Shown here one piece after another: positions 41,297 through 49,515 of a stretch of 64,000 bases of DNA (the stretch's first letter is position 1; every line of letters begins with the position of its first letter). The translations under genes were made by a program, and so were the position numbers. The notes below the pieces were generated by a model that saw only the letters and a list, made by a program, of their open reading frames with translations, searched no databases and was not told the DNA's origin. Source of the stretch: Candidatus Ozemobacteraceae bacterium (GTDB lineage: Bacteria; Muiribacteriota; Ozemobacteria; Ozemobacterales; Ozemobacteraceae); NCBI GenBank assembly GCA_035373905.1, contig DAOSOK010000004.1, positions 62,001 through 126,000 of the forward strand, given 5' to 3'.

Positions 41297-43617
41297 GCGA
41301 AGAGGACGCGCAGAGAGCTTCCCCGTTCTTCGCGGCCTGCGCCAGACTGCTGGTGCGGCATCGCACCGTCCTGTTCGTCCTGACCGTCCTCAGCGTGCTC
41401 GCCGGGTTGCCGTTCGCGACGCAGATTCGCATCGACAACAGTCTCGAAATGTGGTTCCTCGAGGACGATCGGACCCTCGTCGAATACCGCGAATTCAAGG
41501 AAAAATACGGGAACGACGAGGTCATCCTGGCGCTCGTGGATTGCGGCGGGCCAGGCAGAATCTTCGAACCGCAACGGCTCCAGGAACTGTGGAAGGTCTC
41601 AAAAGCGATCGAAGCCGATGAGACGAACTTCCGGCGCGTGCTCAGCATCGGGGTGGCGCCGTATATCGGTCTCCAGGGCAGCGATACGCTGATCGTCGAG
41701 GACCTGATCACCGCCGATGTCACCTCGGCGGCCGATGCCGAGGCGATCCGTGAGAAGTTCCTGAGCGACCCTCTGAAAAAGAAGCTGCTGACCGACATGT
41801 CGCAGCGATACGCCGTGCTGCTGATCGAACCGGTGGCGACGAAGGAAATGGACGTGCGTCGCCCCCTGATGATCGCGGCGGTGCGCGAAAAACTGCAGGG
41901 ATTCTCCTACAGGCTGGCGGGAATGGGCGTGATGTACGACGAGTTGAACCGGCTCAGCATCAGGGACGGTATCGTATTCTCGCTGATATCGAATTTCGTC
42001 ATCGCCTTCGTCATCTTCCTTCTGTACCGGTCGAAACCGTTCCTGGGCATCGTCGTTCTGGTCATGATGCTCGGCGGCGGGTGGTTCATCGGCTTCTACG
42101 GCATCTTCCGGCAGAATTTCAACATGGTCACGATCGTGCTGCCGACCCTGATGATGATTCTGTCGATCTCGGACGTTGCCTACGTCTACAACAACTACGT
42201 GTTCAACAGGGCAAAGGTCGAGGAGAACCGGGAAAAGGGCCTCGAACAGGTGTTCGGCGAGTGCCTTTCCCCGTGCCTGTTCACGTCGATCACCAATGCG
42301 TTCGGCTTCTGGTCGATCATGACCAGCCCCATGGCCGTGCTGAAGGGCTTCGGCTTCTTCGCCGGAATGGCCTGCATGGCTGAATACGTGCTGTCGATGG
42401 TCGCGGCCGCGTTCGTGCTCGGCCTGTTGAAACCCGGGACGGAACTGGAACTGCGGCGTCCTTTCTCGGGCGTCGTCGACTCGTGGGTCAGGCTGATGCC
42501 GAAACACTACAAGCTCATCATGGGCCTGCTCGCTGTGGCGACGGTGTTCGGCTTCGCGGGTATCGCCCACCTGGAAGTGGACACGTATTCGATGGGGTTC
42601 CTCCATCCGACGAATCCGGTTCGCGTCGACAGCGATGCCGTCGAACGCGATTACGGCAACTACCTGCCGCTCGAAATCCGGCTGATGACGGGAAAACCGG
42701 ACGGCATCAAGGAACCGGAATTTCTCGCAAGGCTTCAAAAGGCGCATGTCGAGCTTGAAGCCGTTCCCCGGGTTCAGCGAGCCGCGTCGATTCTCGACGT
42801 GCTGTGCAAGCTCAATCAGGTGATGAGCGACGGCGCGACCGCTTCCTACCGGCCGCCCGACTCGTTCAACGCGGCGAGCCAGTTGCTGATGCTGTATGAG
42901 TCCGATCCCGACAACGATCTCGAACACATGACTGACATGCCGAACTACAGCGAGGCGCGGCTCACCGTGCGCCTGCCGATGGTGAGCGCGGCCGGCCTTC
43001 GCGAGTTCGAGGGAAAGGCCGCGGAGCTTCTGGGGCGGATCTTCGACGGCACGGGCGTGACGATCCGGTTCGGCGGTTACGTTCCTCTGTATGCCCGTAT
43101 CATCAACTATATTACGACCAGCCAGATCACGAGCTTCGGGACCGCGCTGTTCTTCATCTTCCTCGCGATGGCCCTCCTGCTGAAACGGCTCGATGCGATC
43201 TGGCTCGGCATCATTCCCAACGTATTCCCCATCATCATGACGATGGGTATGATGGGGTGGCTTGGCATCCGTCTCGACATCGCGAGCGTCACGATCGCCT
43301 CGATCGCGCTCGGCATCGCCGTCGACGACACGATCCACGAGTTGTTCCTGTTCTACGAGCCGGCGCGGCGCAACCTCGACCCGGTCGAGTCGATCAGCGA
43401 ATCTCTCATCGAGGCGGGTCCTGCCGTTATAGCGACTTCTATCATATACGCCCTCGGCTTTTCCGCCCTCATCTTCGCCAGCATCAAGTCCGTCATCCTG
43501 TTCGGCGGCCTGCTGGCCCTGACGATTGTCTTCGGCATGCTCTGCGAAATCACCATCATGCCCGCCCTCATCTGCATGTTCCGCACCCACCTCGACCGCG
43601 GCCGCCAAAAAGAATAA
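41293..43617 (+). CDS. RND/MMPL-superfamily exporter
   Basis: A 774-residue transporter with about 12 transmembrane helices in two bundles. Helix 1 at about 25-45 is followed by a large periplasmic loop (residues about 50-220), then helices 2-6; the second loop (about 430-615) is followed by helices 8-12. The AVDDTIHELFLFYE region matches the MMPL/HpnN-type motif with paired Asp in the membrane. Such pumps move lipids, hopanoids or siderophore-like products. The ATG overlaps the stop of the phosphotransferase by 4 nt. No outer-membrane channel is adjacent; a LolA-like/OM-barrel pair lies 16 kb away. Confidence 0.85.
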   Translation: MSEEDAQRASPFFAACARLLVRHRTVLFVLTVLSVLAGLPFATQIRIDNSLEMWFLEDDRTLVEYREFKEKYGNDEVILALVDCGGPGRIFEPQRLQELWKVSKAIEADETNFRRVLSIGVAPYIGLQGSDTLIVEDLITADVTSAADAEAIREKFLSDPLKKKLLTDMSQRYAVLLIEPVATKEMDVRRPLMIAAVREKLQGFSYRLAGMGVMYDELNRLSIRDGIVFSLISNFVIAFVIFLLYRSKPFLGIVVLVMMLGGGWFIGFYGIFRQNFNMVTIVLPTLMMILSISDVAYVYNNYVFNRAKVEENREKGLEQVFGECLSPCLFTSITNAFGFWSIMTSPMAVLKGFGFFAGMACMAEYVLSMVAAAFVLGLLKPGTELELRRPFSGVVDSWVRLMPKHYKLIMGLLAVATVFGFAGIAHLEVDTYSMGFLHPTNPVRVDSDAVERDYGNYLPLEIRLMTGKPDGIKEPEFLARLQKAHVELEAVPRVQRAASILDVLCKLNQVMSDGATASYRPPDSFNAASQLLMLYESDPDNDLEHMTDMPNYSEARLTVRLPMVSAAGLREFEGKAAELLGRIFDGTGVTIRFGGYVPLYARIINYITTSQITSFGTALFFIFLAMALLLKRLDAIWLGIIPNVFPIIMTMGMMGWLGIRLDIASVTIASIALGIAVDDTIHELFLFYEPARRNLDPVESISESLIEAGPAVIATSIIYALGFSALIFASIKSVILFGGLLALTIVFGMLCEITIMPALICMFRTHLDRGRQKE

Positions 43618-43624
43618 AAGAACG

Positions 43625-43646
43625 AATCCGCAGATGACGCAGATGG
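43625..43646 (+). repeat. ATCCGCAGATGACGCAGATG repeat, copy 3
   Basis: AATCCGCAGATGACGCAGATGG, same sequence as 15263-15284, just after the RND stop codon and 36 nt before the RAYT remnant. Confidence 0.65.
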
Positions 43647-43681
43647 AGAACGAAGATGACTGATGCAGGCTGGAATTCGCG

Positions 43682-43980
43682 ATGACACATCGGCGACGAT
43701 CTGTTCGACTCCATGAATACGATTATTCCTGGCCGGGCGCGTATTTCATCACAATACGCGCCTATGACCAGAGGCATATATTCGGGGAGATCGTCGACGG
43801 AATGCTGAAGACCTCCGATGAAGGGCGGATCGTCCAATCATTCGAAACGATGAATCCATCGATCCCATCAGGACATACATCATGAAGAACCCCAAACGAT
43901 GGGATGTGGATGAGGAAAATCGTCAGAACATGCGCAGGAAAGATGTTGTTGCAGAAGACGCCCTGCCATGGAATACATGA
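43682..43980 (+). pseudogene. Decayed REP-associated tyrosine transposase (RAYT, Y1_Tnp)
   Basis: The first frame (43682-43885) encodes RRRSVRLHEYDYSWPGAYF then FGEIVDGML, the conserved N-terminus of RAYT/IS200-like tnpA. A second frame (from about 43870 to 43980) encodes RTYIMKNPKRWDVDEEN, the conserved C-terminal block. Between them the core with the HUH motif and catalytic Tyr is missing and the frame shifts (phase 2 to phase 1). The remnant is about 100 codons against the usual ~170-240, so it is inactive. It fits the REP-like hairpins found across the window. The 490-nt gap 43618-44107 contains this, the repeat at 43625 and the palindrome at 44036. Confidence 0.75.
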
Positions 43981-44035
43981 GTGATCGCGAACCCTGTAGA
44001 ATGGATGTTGATCAGACGTTTGTCAGGCTTTTGTA

Positions 44036-44057
44036 GGGCCGGGTTTGAAACCCGCCC
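44036..44057. repeat. GGGTTTGAAACCC palindrome, copy 2
   Basis: GGGCCGGGTTTGAAACCCGCCC, an almost perfect palindrome. It lies between the RAYT remnant and the DUF3419 gene. Same family as 13902 and 62813. Confidence 0.65.
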
Positions 44058-44107
44058 TGACGCCAACCCCTATCTGCCAGAACACGATAAGAAAGGAAAT
44101 CAACGAT

Positions 44108-45214
44108 ATGGGAAACAAGCCGGCGGTTGTATATAGTAACGTATGGGAAGATCCCGAATTGAACCGGCAGGCGTTGCAGGTGAAGCCGGGGCAGTCGGTT
44201 CTTTCGATCACGTCGGGCGGGTGCAACTCGTTGTGCCTGCTGCTCGAGGACCCGTCGCGGGTCGTGTCGATCGATCTGAACCCGGCCCAGCTTGCGATGC
44301 TCGAACTGAAGCGAGCGGCGATCATCGAACTCGACTACGAGGACTTTCTCGAGGCGATCGGCGTCCCATTCTACGGCAAGCCGCCGCGTCTGTCGGGGCC
44401 GCAGCGGCTCGAACTGTACCGGAAGGTTCGGAAGCACCTTCCCGCCTCGGCGGCGGAGTTCTGGGACGAGAACCCGCAGATCATCGAAAAAGGCGCCTTC
44501 TGGTGCGGGAAGGTCGAGGCGTTCTTCGATCTCTACCGGAAAATCCTGGGCTGGCTCTACGACTTTTCCGACATGGAGGCCCTGTTCCGATGTTCCGACC
44601 TCGCGGCGCAGCGGAAGCTGTATCGCGGCATGAAACGCCGGAAATGGCGGTTCCTGAACAGCCTGCTGCTGAACAAGTTCGTGCTGAGTCTCGTCAAGGG
44701 CGCCCACTCGTTCGCGATGGTCGAGGACCCGGACCTGGCGAGCAACCTGAGCCGGAAGATCGACAAGGGGATGACCGACTTTTTCAATCCCGATAACTAT
44801 TTTATGGCGCTGATGCTGCTGGGCGGCCACTGGTCGCGCCAGGCGATGTCGCCGTATCTTCTCGAAGCAAACTGGCCGAAGATGAAGGCGAACATCGGCC
44901 GCCTCGAGGTCTTCCAGGGCACCTGCGGCGACGTGCTGAAGAAATACGGCCCCGCAAGCTTCGACGCCCTCCAGATGTCGAACATCTTCGAGTGGATGGA
45001 GCACGATTTCTTCAACGGCGTCATCCGTGAGCTCATCGACCTGAGCCGCCCCGGCGCCCGCCTGTGCTGGCGCTACACCCTGGCCCGCCCCCGCCAGCTC
45101 GACGCCGCCAACTCGGACCGCCTCATCGCCGAGCCCGACCTGGCCGGCCGCCTCTTCGCCATCGACCGCTCATTCATCTACGAGAGCTTCCACGTCTACC
45201 GGCTGAAATCCTGA
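44108..45214 (+). CDS. DUF3419 / BtaA-like aminocarboxypropyltransferase
   Basis: A 368-residue protein of the DUF3419 family, whose known member BtaA moves the 3-amino-3-carboxypropyl group of SAM onto diacylglycerol in betaine-lipid synthesis. Recognised from the N-terminus (YSNVWEDPELNRQAL), the SAM-binding-like VLSITSGGCNSLCLLLEDPSRVVSIDLNPAQLAML and the C-terminal FDALQMSNIFEWM. No BtaB methyltransferase is next to it, so a complete betaine-lipid pathway is not shown. ATG 44108 is preferred over the in-frame 44045 because of AAGGAAA upstream. A terminator hairpin follows at 45231. Confidence 0.75.
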   Translation: MGNKPAVVYSNVWEDPELNRQALQVKPGQSVLSITSGGCNSLCLLLEDPSRVVSIDLNPAQLAMLELKRAAIIELDYEDFLEAIGVPFYGKPPRLSGPQRLELYRKVRKHLPASAAEFWDENPQIIEKGAFWCGKVEAFFDLYRKILGWLYDFSDMEALFRCSDLAAQRKLYRGMKRRKWRFLNSLLLNKFVLSLVKGAHSFAMVEDPDLASNLSRKIDKGMTDFFNPDNYFMALMLLGGHWSRQAMSPYLLEANWPKMKANIGRLEVFQGTCGDVLKKYGPASFDALQMSNIFEWMEHDFFNGVIRELIDLSRPGARLCWRYTLARPRQLDAANSDRLIAEPDLAGRLFAIDRSFIYESFHVYRLKS

Positions 45215-45230
45215 CGATGCACGCCACGCA

Positions 45231-45250
45231 AACCCGCCGAAAGGCGGGTT
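45231..45250 (+). terminator. Hairpin terminator after BtaA-like gene
   Basis: AACCCGCC (45231-45238) - GAAA loop - GGCGGGTT (45243-45250), followed by CGCTGTTT. It lies 16 nt past the stop. Confidence 0.65.
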
Positions 45251-45271
45251 CGCTGTTTCAGGGGCAGAGGA

Positions 45272-45427
45272 TTATTCCTGCTGTTTGATGCCGTCGGAGC
45301 GGGGCGCCGGAACTTCTCTGGCGACCACCGAAGCTTCGCAGGCGGATTCCTGCTTTTCGGCATCGTGCGACGTGCGTGTCAGAAGGTCGGAGCGGAATTT
45401 GGGATACACTTTTCCCAAGTCAATCAT
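45272..45427 (-). CDS. Small hypothetical protein
   Basis: A 51-codon ORF starting at ATG 45427 with GGGAG 6 nt upstream; the peptide begins MIDLGKVYPKF. Upstream, the minus strand has an AT-rich stretch with TATATAAAA (about 45480-45495) that might be a promoter. No family is recognised. Weakly supported: short, and the repeat-poor gap could host it by chance. Confidence 0.3.
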   Translation of the reverse strand: MIDLGKVYPKFRSDLLTRTSHDAEKQESACEASVVAREVPAPRSDGIKQQE

Positions 45428-45530
45428 CAAGATCTCCCAATGGGCGGGGGATGTCTCTGTTGCCCGCCGAATTTTCTCTCTGCGTTTTATATACTGAAAA
45501 AATGAAAAAACGCAACCCGCGGGCGGCCGG

Positions 45531-45815
45531 TTATTCAGCCGGCCTGCCCATGTCGATGTCATCGATGCCGTTCGCAGCTGCATACGCGCGGGCCTCGGCC
45601 TCGTCGGCGAAGACGCGAATGACGTCGAACTCGCGCCAGGCGCGTTCGCCGTCGATCTGCAGCTCGATCACCCGGCGCTGAACCATGCCCTGGTCGGGCG
45701 GGGCGATGTCGAGCAGGCAGATGCGGGGCCCGCCCATGGCGCGGCATTTCTGGCAGTTTTCCGGACCGCGCTTGCAGTGCGACAGGAATATCAGTCTGAT
45801 GATATGGTGAGGCAT
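45531..45815 (-). CDS. Small cysteine-containing hypothetical protein
   Basis: A 94-residue protein if ATG 45815 is used (AGAGGA about 9 nt upstream). The N-terminal part has CKRGPENCQKC, a possible metal or redox site, and the rest is a small alpha/beta domain with a ADEAEARAYAAANGIDDID ending. An in-frame reading to 46007 would add a hydrophobic segment, but the compact start is preferred. No function is assigned. Confidence 0.5.
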   Translation of the reverse strand: MPHHIIRLIFLSHCKRGPENCQKCRAMGGPRICLLDIAPPDQGMVQRRVIELQIDGERAWREFDVIRVFADEAEARAYAAANGIDDIDMGRPAE

Positions 45816-46165
45816 CGGATCGTTCCTCTTTGCGTCTTCAGAGATGCTTTCTGTGTGCGAGCCAGCAGCAGGAGACAGCGACATCGGTGCGGTTCTCTCG
45901 CCGACAGTGTCATCTGCGGCCAGGAAGTTGTTCGAGACAGCCAGGAGCAGCATGAACAACAGGATTCTCCGTGCAGGTTGTGGAAAACGTCCGCAGGAAT
46001 CGGCCATTTGAGCCTCTTGTTTCTCTCCACACGTTTCTGAGGGATGCGGTCTCTAGATCATCGTCATGCAAGTATGATGAATTTGGGGCCAAGAGGCAAC
46101 CGGGAAGCGGGAAATCCGGGTGCAAGATTGAAAAGGACGAGCCTTTGTGTTATTTCGGTGAAACG
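45816..46165. other. Divergent intergenic region upstream of metal-uptake locus
   Basis: About 350 nt between the small minus-strand gene and the + strand metal locus. The in-frame extension of the minus ORF covers 45816-46007 but lacks a better start. An imperfect inverted repeat (TCATC... ...GATGA, 46058-46080) is the only operator-like signal; it has 6 of 9 paired positions and is not a convincing Zur or MntR box. Confidence 0.4.
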
Positions 46166-46480
46166 ATGCAAAAGGGATATCTTCTGGCACGGAAGGCATT
46201 GTTCGCCGCGTTTGCCCTTCTTCTTTTCATCGCATATTACCCCTGCATCCATGAGCACTCCTGCATCGGTCACGGGAGAATCGTCGAGCCCGTTGCTTCC
46301 GACAGCGACGGCGATTGTCCGCAATGCCTCTTTCAGGAGATCCCTGGGAGCGCAGGAGCCGACCAGATTATTCTCCAATGCGAGTTCCACCTCGCTCAGC
46401 GAACGCCCCCGGTAACGGAACTCGTTTCAACCGAATGTGTTTATTTTCCGGGGTTCCCGAGGCCTCCTCCGGTCTTCTGA
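46166..46480 (+). CDS. Small secreted Cys/His protein beside metal transporter
   Basis: A 104-residue protein with an N-terminal signal or anchor (about 8-24) followed by HEHSCIGHG and CPQCLFQ and a Pro-rich end (FPRPPPVF). The composition and layout resemble the short DUF2946-like or periplasmic proteins often found beside zinc/copper uptake genes; the name is a guess. It is the first gene of a + strand unit with a porin, a substrate-binding protein, an ATPase and a permease. Confidence 0.5.
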   Translation: MQKGYLLARKALFAAFALLLFIAYYPCIHEHSCIGHGRIVEPVASDSDGDCPQCLFQEIPGSAGADQIILQCEFHLAQRTPPVTELVSTECVYFPGFPRPPPVF

Positions 46481-46567
46481 TTCATTCACCTGTTTTTTCG
46501 CTGCGGCCGGCGTCAAGCTGGTCGTATGCCATTTCACGGCGATGAACGGAAACTGGAGGAACGGCGC

Positions 46568-47791
46568 ATGCCGATCAAGCATAAAATAGTATTTTTCATT
46601 ATATTGATAACCCTGTCGTCCGCCGCTTTCGGCGGGCAGGAAGACAGAACGGCGAGACTGGAAGCCGACGTCGCAAGTCTGACGGAACTGGTAAAAAAGC
46701 TTTCCGCGCGGATCGAACAGCTCGAGAACGCGACGTCGTTTGAACGAGAAATCGCCGCTGCCGCGCCGACATCCCAACCCGTGCAGACCCGCCCCGCCGT
46801 TCAGAGTTCGGGCGGCTTTCAGAACATGAATCCGGATATCAGCGTTGCCGGGGTTGCGATCGGGAAGGCGTCGACGGACAAGCGCGACCCGGACCGGAAC
46901 ACGATCGGGCTTCACGAATCGGAGTTGGTGCTGACGAAAAGCGTCTCGCCCTATTCCCGCGCGAATCTGACCGTGGGTTTCCACGGCGATCACAGCGAGG
47001 TGGAGGAAGGGTACATCGATGTTGTCCATCTGCTCCCGGAAAAGATCGAGGCTCGCATCGGAAAGTTCCTTGTGCCGGCCGGATTCCTGAACACCGTCCA
47101 TTCCCACGACTGGCCGATGGTCGCAAGGCCGCTCTCGATGAGGTATTTCACCGGCGACGAAGGCTTCGCGGAAAACGGCCTCTCTCTCAGCATGCCGATA
47201 GACCTCCGAAGCAAGACGTATGTGAAGGCGTCCGCCGACGTGCTGAATGGTTCGAACGAAGGGCTGTTCAACGACGGCCAGACACGGGTGGTCGGCGGCC
47301 GAATCATGAGCAATACGCCTCTGAACGACCGCGACGACATGAACCTCGGGCTGAACCTCCACCAAGGCGCGTGGAACACGGCGGGCGATCTCGATTCCCG
47401 GCTGGTCGGGGCGGACGTCATGCTGCGCCGTCGATTCAATCAGCACGATCGGTTCCTGCTCTGGGGCGAGTGGATGTGGAACCGTCGCGAGCAGCTTGGC
47501 CGCGGGGATCTCACTGCCGCCGGCTACTACCTCGGCGCGATGTACACCTTCAAGAAGGACCACAACTGGCATGTCGGCATCGAGTATGACTGCTCCGAGA
47601 AACCCGGGGACTCGCGGTTCAACGCAATCGCCCGGTCGGCCTTTCTCGGCTACTGGCTGACGGAGAATGACCGGCTTCAACTCCAGTTCCGCAACGTGCG
47701 CGACCCGTTTGAGCAGACCGTCGCGAACGAGCTGCTGTTCGAAGTCATCTGGGGAATGGGGCCGCACAAGCCCCACCTGGCTAACTTTTGA
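46568..47791 (+). CDS. Outer-membrane porin with coiled-coil N-terminus
   Basis: A 407-residue protein: signal peptide (ends SAAFG), a short coiled coil (about 25-45, LEADVASLTELVKKLSARIEQ) and a large beta-barrel-like region with alternating aromatic and Gly-rich strands. The coiled coil at the N-terminus is typical of trimeric porins that stack on each other. The ATG at 46568 follows GGAGG at 9 nt. Its place just before the substrate-binding protein suggests it admits the same metal or chelate across the outer membrane. Confidence 0.7.
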   Translation: MPIKHKIVFFIILITLSSAAFGGQEDRTARLEADVASLTELVKKLSARIEQLENATSFEREIAAAAPTSQPVQTRPAVQSSGGFQNMNPDISVAGVAIGKASTDKRDPDRNTIGLHESELVLTKSVSPYSRANLTVGFHGDHSEVEEGYIDVVHLLPEKIEARIGKFLVPAGFLNTVHSHDWPMVARPLSMRYFTGDEGFAENGLSLSMPIDLRSKTYVKASADVLNGSNEGLFNDGQTRVVGGRIMSNTPLNDRDDMNLGLNLHQGAWNTAGDLDSRLVGADVMLRRRFNQHDRFLLWGEWMWNRREQLGRGDLTAAGYYLGAMYTFKKDHNWHVGIEYDCSEKPGDSRFNAIARSAFLGYWLTENDRLQLQFRNVRDPFEQTVANELLFEVIWGMGPHKPHLANF

Positions 47792-47857
47792 CGCCCGGCG
47801 CGACCCGTCGAATCCGCTTCTTCGCAGGAAGAAGAGCACTGATGGAGGAATAGAAAT

Positions 47858-48781
47858 ATGAATATAAATATATCGATGAAGATTATTACCCTGCTGTGTC
47901 TTTTCGTCATGCCCGCAGTGGCCGGCGGCGCCGCCGTCGAGGTCGTCACCACGACGACGGACCTTCAGGCGATCGTCAAGGCCGTCGGCGGCGACCGCGT
48001 CAGGGTCGTGTCGATCGGGAAGGGAAACGAAGACCCGCATTTTGTCGAACCGCGGCCCAGTTTTCTGATGACGCTGAGCCGGGCTCGCCTGCTGTTCTGC
48101 ATCGGACTGGAACTCGAAATCTGGCTGAAGACGCTCATCGAGGGGGCCCGCAACCTGGCGATCCAGCCGGGAAATCCCGGCTACGTCGACTGTTCGCAAG
48201 CCGTCGATGTGAAGGAAATCCCGCAGGTCCGCGTCGATCCGTCGATGGGAGACGTGCATCCCCTGGGCAACCCCCATTACTGGCTTGATCCGGAGAACGG
48301 CGTCAGGATCGGCGCTCTGGTGGCCCAGAAACTGTCCGAGACGGACCCTGCCGGCGCGGATGAATACAGGAAGAACTTCGAGGCGTTCAAGACGGATCTC
48401 GAAACGCGTATTCCCGGATGGAGGGCGGCGTTTGCCGGTCTCGCGAACCGCGCCGTTGCATGTTTCCACAGCTCCTGGGTCTATTTCACCGATGCGTTCG
48501 GCCTGAAGATCGTCGGGTATGTCGAGCCCCGCCCGGGCGTGCCGCCGACTGGACGCGAACTCGCGATGTTGGTTTCCTCGATGAAAGCCTCCGGCGCCAG
48601 GTTGATTCTCCGCGAGCAGTATCATTCCGACCGCTTCGCCAACATGGCGGCCGGGAAGGCTGACGGGAAGGTCCTCGTGTTGCCGGCTTCTGTCGGCGCC
48701 GAGTCCGGGATCCGGACATACGCCGATCTGATCGACGCCGTCGTCCGTCGGGTTGCCGAAGGATTGAAGGAACTGCAATGA
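47858..48781 (+). CDS. znuA: Metal ABC transporter substrate-binding protein (ZnuA-like)
   Basis: A 307-residue periplasmic protein with a signal peptide (about 1-25). It belongs to the cluster A-I (SBP_bac_9) family that binds Zn2+ or Mn2+. The ligand residues of the family are visible: His61 (NEDPHFVEP), His140 (GNPHYWLDP) and His204 (CFHSSWVYF), with the fourth (Asp or Glu) expected near residue 280. There is no His-rich loop like that of many ZnuA proteins. It overlaps the ATPase by 4 nt, so uptake genes are coupled. Confidence 0.85.
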   Translation: MNINISMKIITLLCLFVMPAVAGGAAVEVVTTTTDLQAIVKAVGGDRVRVVSIGKGNEDPHFVEPRPSFLMTLSRARLLFCIGLELEIWLKTLIEGARNLAIQPGNPGYVDCSQAVDVKEIPQVRVDPSMGDVHPLGNPHYWLDPENGVRIGALVAQKLSETDPAGADEYRKNFEAFKTDLETRIPGWRAAFAGLANRAVACFHSSWVYFTDAFGLKIVGYVEPRPGVPPTGRELAMLVSSMKASGARLILREQYHSDRFANMAAGKADGKVLVLPASVGAESGIRTYADLIDAVVRRVAEGLKELQ

Positions 48782-49515
48782 ATTGGGTGGAATTCGATCG
48801 GGTCAACCTCGGCTACGGCCACCAGAGCGTTGTCGAGGAGGTGAGTTTCGCCCTTCCCGTCGGCTCTTCGGTCGGCCTCGCCGGGCCGAACGGTGCCGGC
48901 AAGACAACGGTCCTGAAAGCGATGCTGGGTCTTCTGCCGGTCAGGAGCGGCCGTATCGCCAGAGACCCGGCCTATCGCCGGGCGACGGGGTATGTCCCCC
49001 AGCGCGGAACGATAACGGAGGTGTTCCCCTTTACCCTCGAGGAGATCGTCGAGATGGGGTTGTATGGAAAGATGCGGCCCTGGGCGGTTCCGAACGGAGC
49101 GCATGCCGAGATGGTCCGTGCGACGCTCGAGCGCCTCGGTTTGGCGGCGTTCGCCGACAAGCACTTCCGTGACCTGTCGGGCGGCCAGAAACAGCGTGCG
49201 CTGCTTGCTCGAGCGCTTGTTTCCGAACCGGGCATCCTGGTTCTCGACGAGCCGACCTACGGCCTGGATCTCGCGCAGACCCAAGGCTTTTTCGAGCTTC
49301 TGGCGTCGTTTCGGAAGGAACGGAGTCTCTCCCTGATCATCGTTTCGCACAACCTGCACGAACTCGTGATGCATTGCGAGTATCTTCTGCTTCTCCACCA
49401 GGGCCGGCTTGCCTATTCCGGGCCGGCGAAGGCCCTGTCGGATGACCTCCTTTCTCGGATCTATGGAATGGAGATTCGCCTGCAGGGCGGAACGCCGGAG
49501 GTGATCCATGGTTGA
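48778..49515 (+). CDS. znuC: Metal ABC transporter ATPase (ZnuC-like)
   Basis: A 245-residue ATPase: Walker A GPNGAGKTT (about 38-46), Q-loop in the YVPQRG region, signature LSGGQ, Walker B ILVLDEPTYGLD and H-loop VSHN. It powers the permease encoded 8 nt inside its own 3' end (49508). Family position next to the ZnuA-like protein supports a divalent-metal importer. Confidence 0.88.
   Translation: MNWVEFDRVNLGYGHQSVVEEVSFALPVGSSVGLAGPNGAGKTTVLKAMLGLLPVRSGRIARDPAYRRATGYVPQRGTITEVFPFTLEEIVEMGLYGKMRPWAVPNGAHAEMVRATLERLGLAAFADKHFRDLSGGQKQRALLARALVSEPGILVLDEPTYGLDLAQTQGFFELLASFRKERSLSLIIVSHNLHELVMHCEYLLLLHQGRLAYSGPAKALSDDLLSRIYGMEIRLQGGTPEVIHG

Noticed and set aside
46058..46080. Inverted repeat TCATC...GATGA upstream of the metal locus as a Zur or MntR operator
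   Set aside because: Only 6 of 9 positions pair and it does not resemble known Zur or MntR boxes.
46186..46210. TGGCAC...TTG string as a sigma-54 promoter
   Set aside because: It lies inside a coding region and the spacing to the second element does not fit the -24/-12 consensus.
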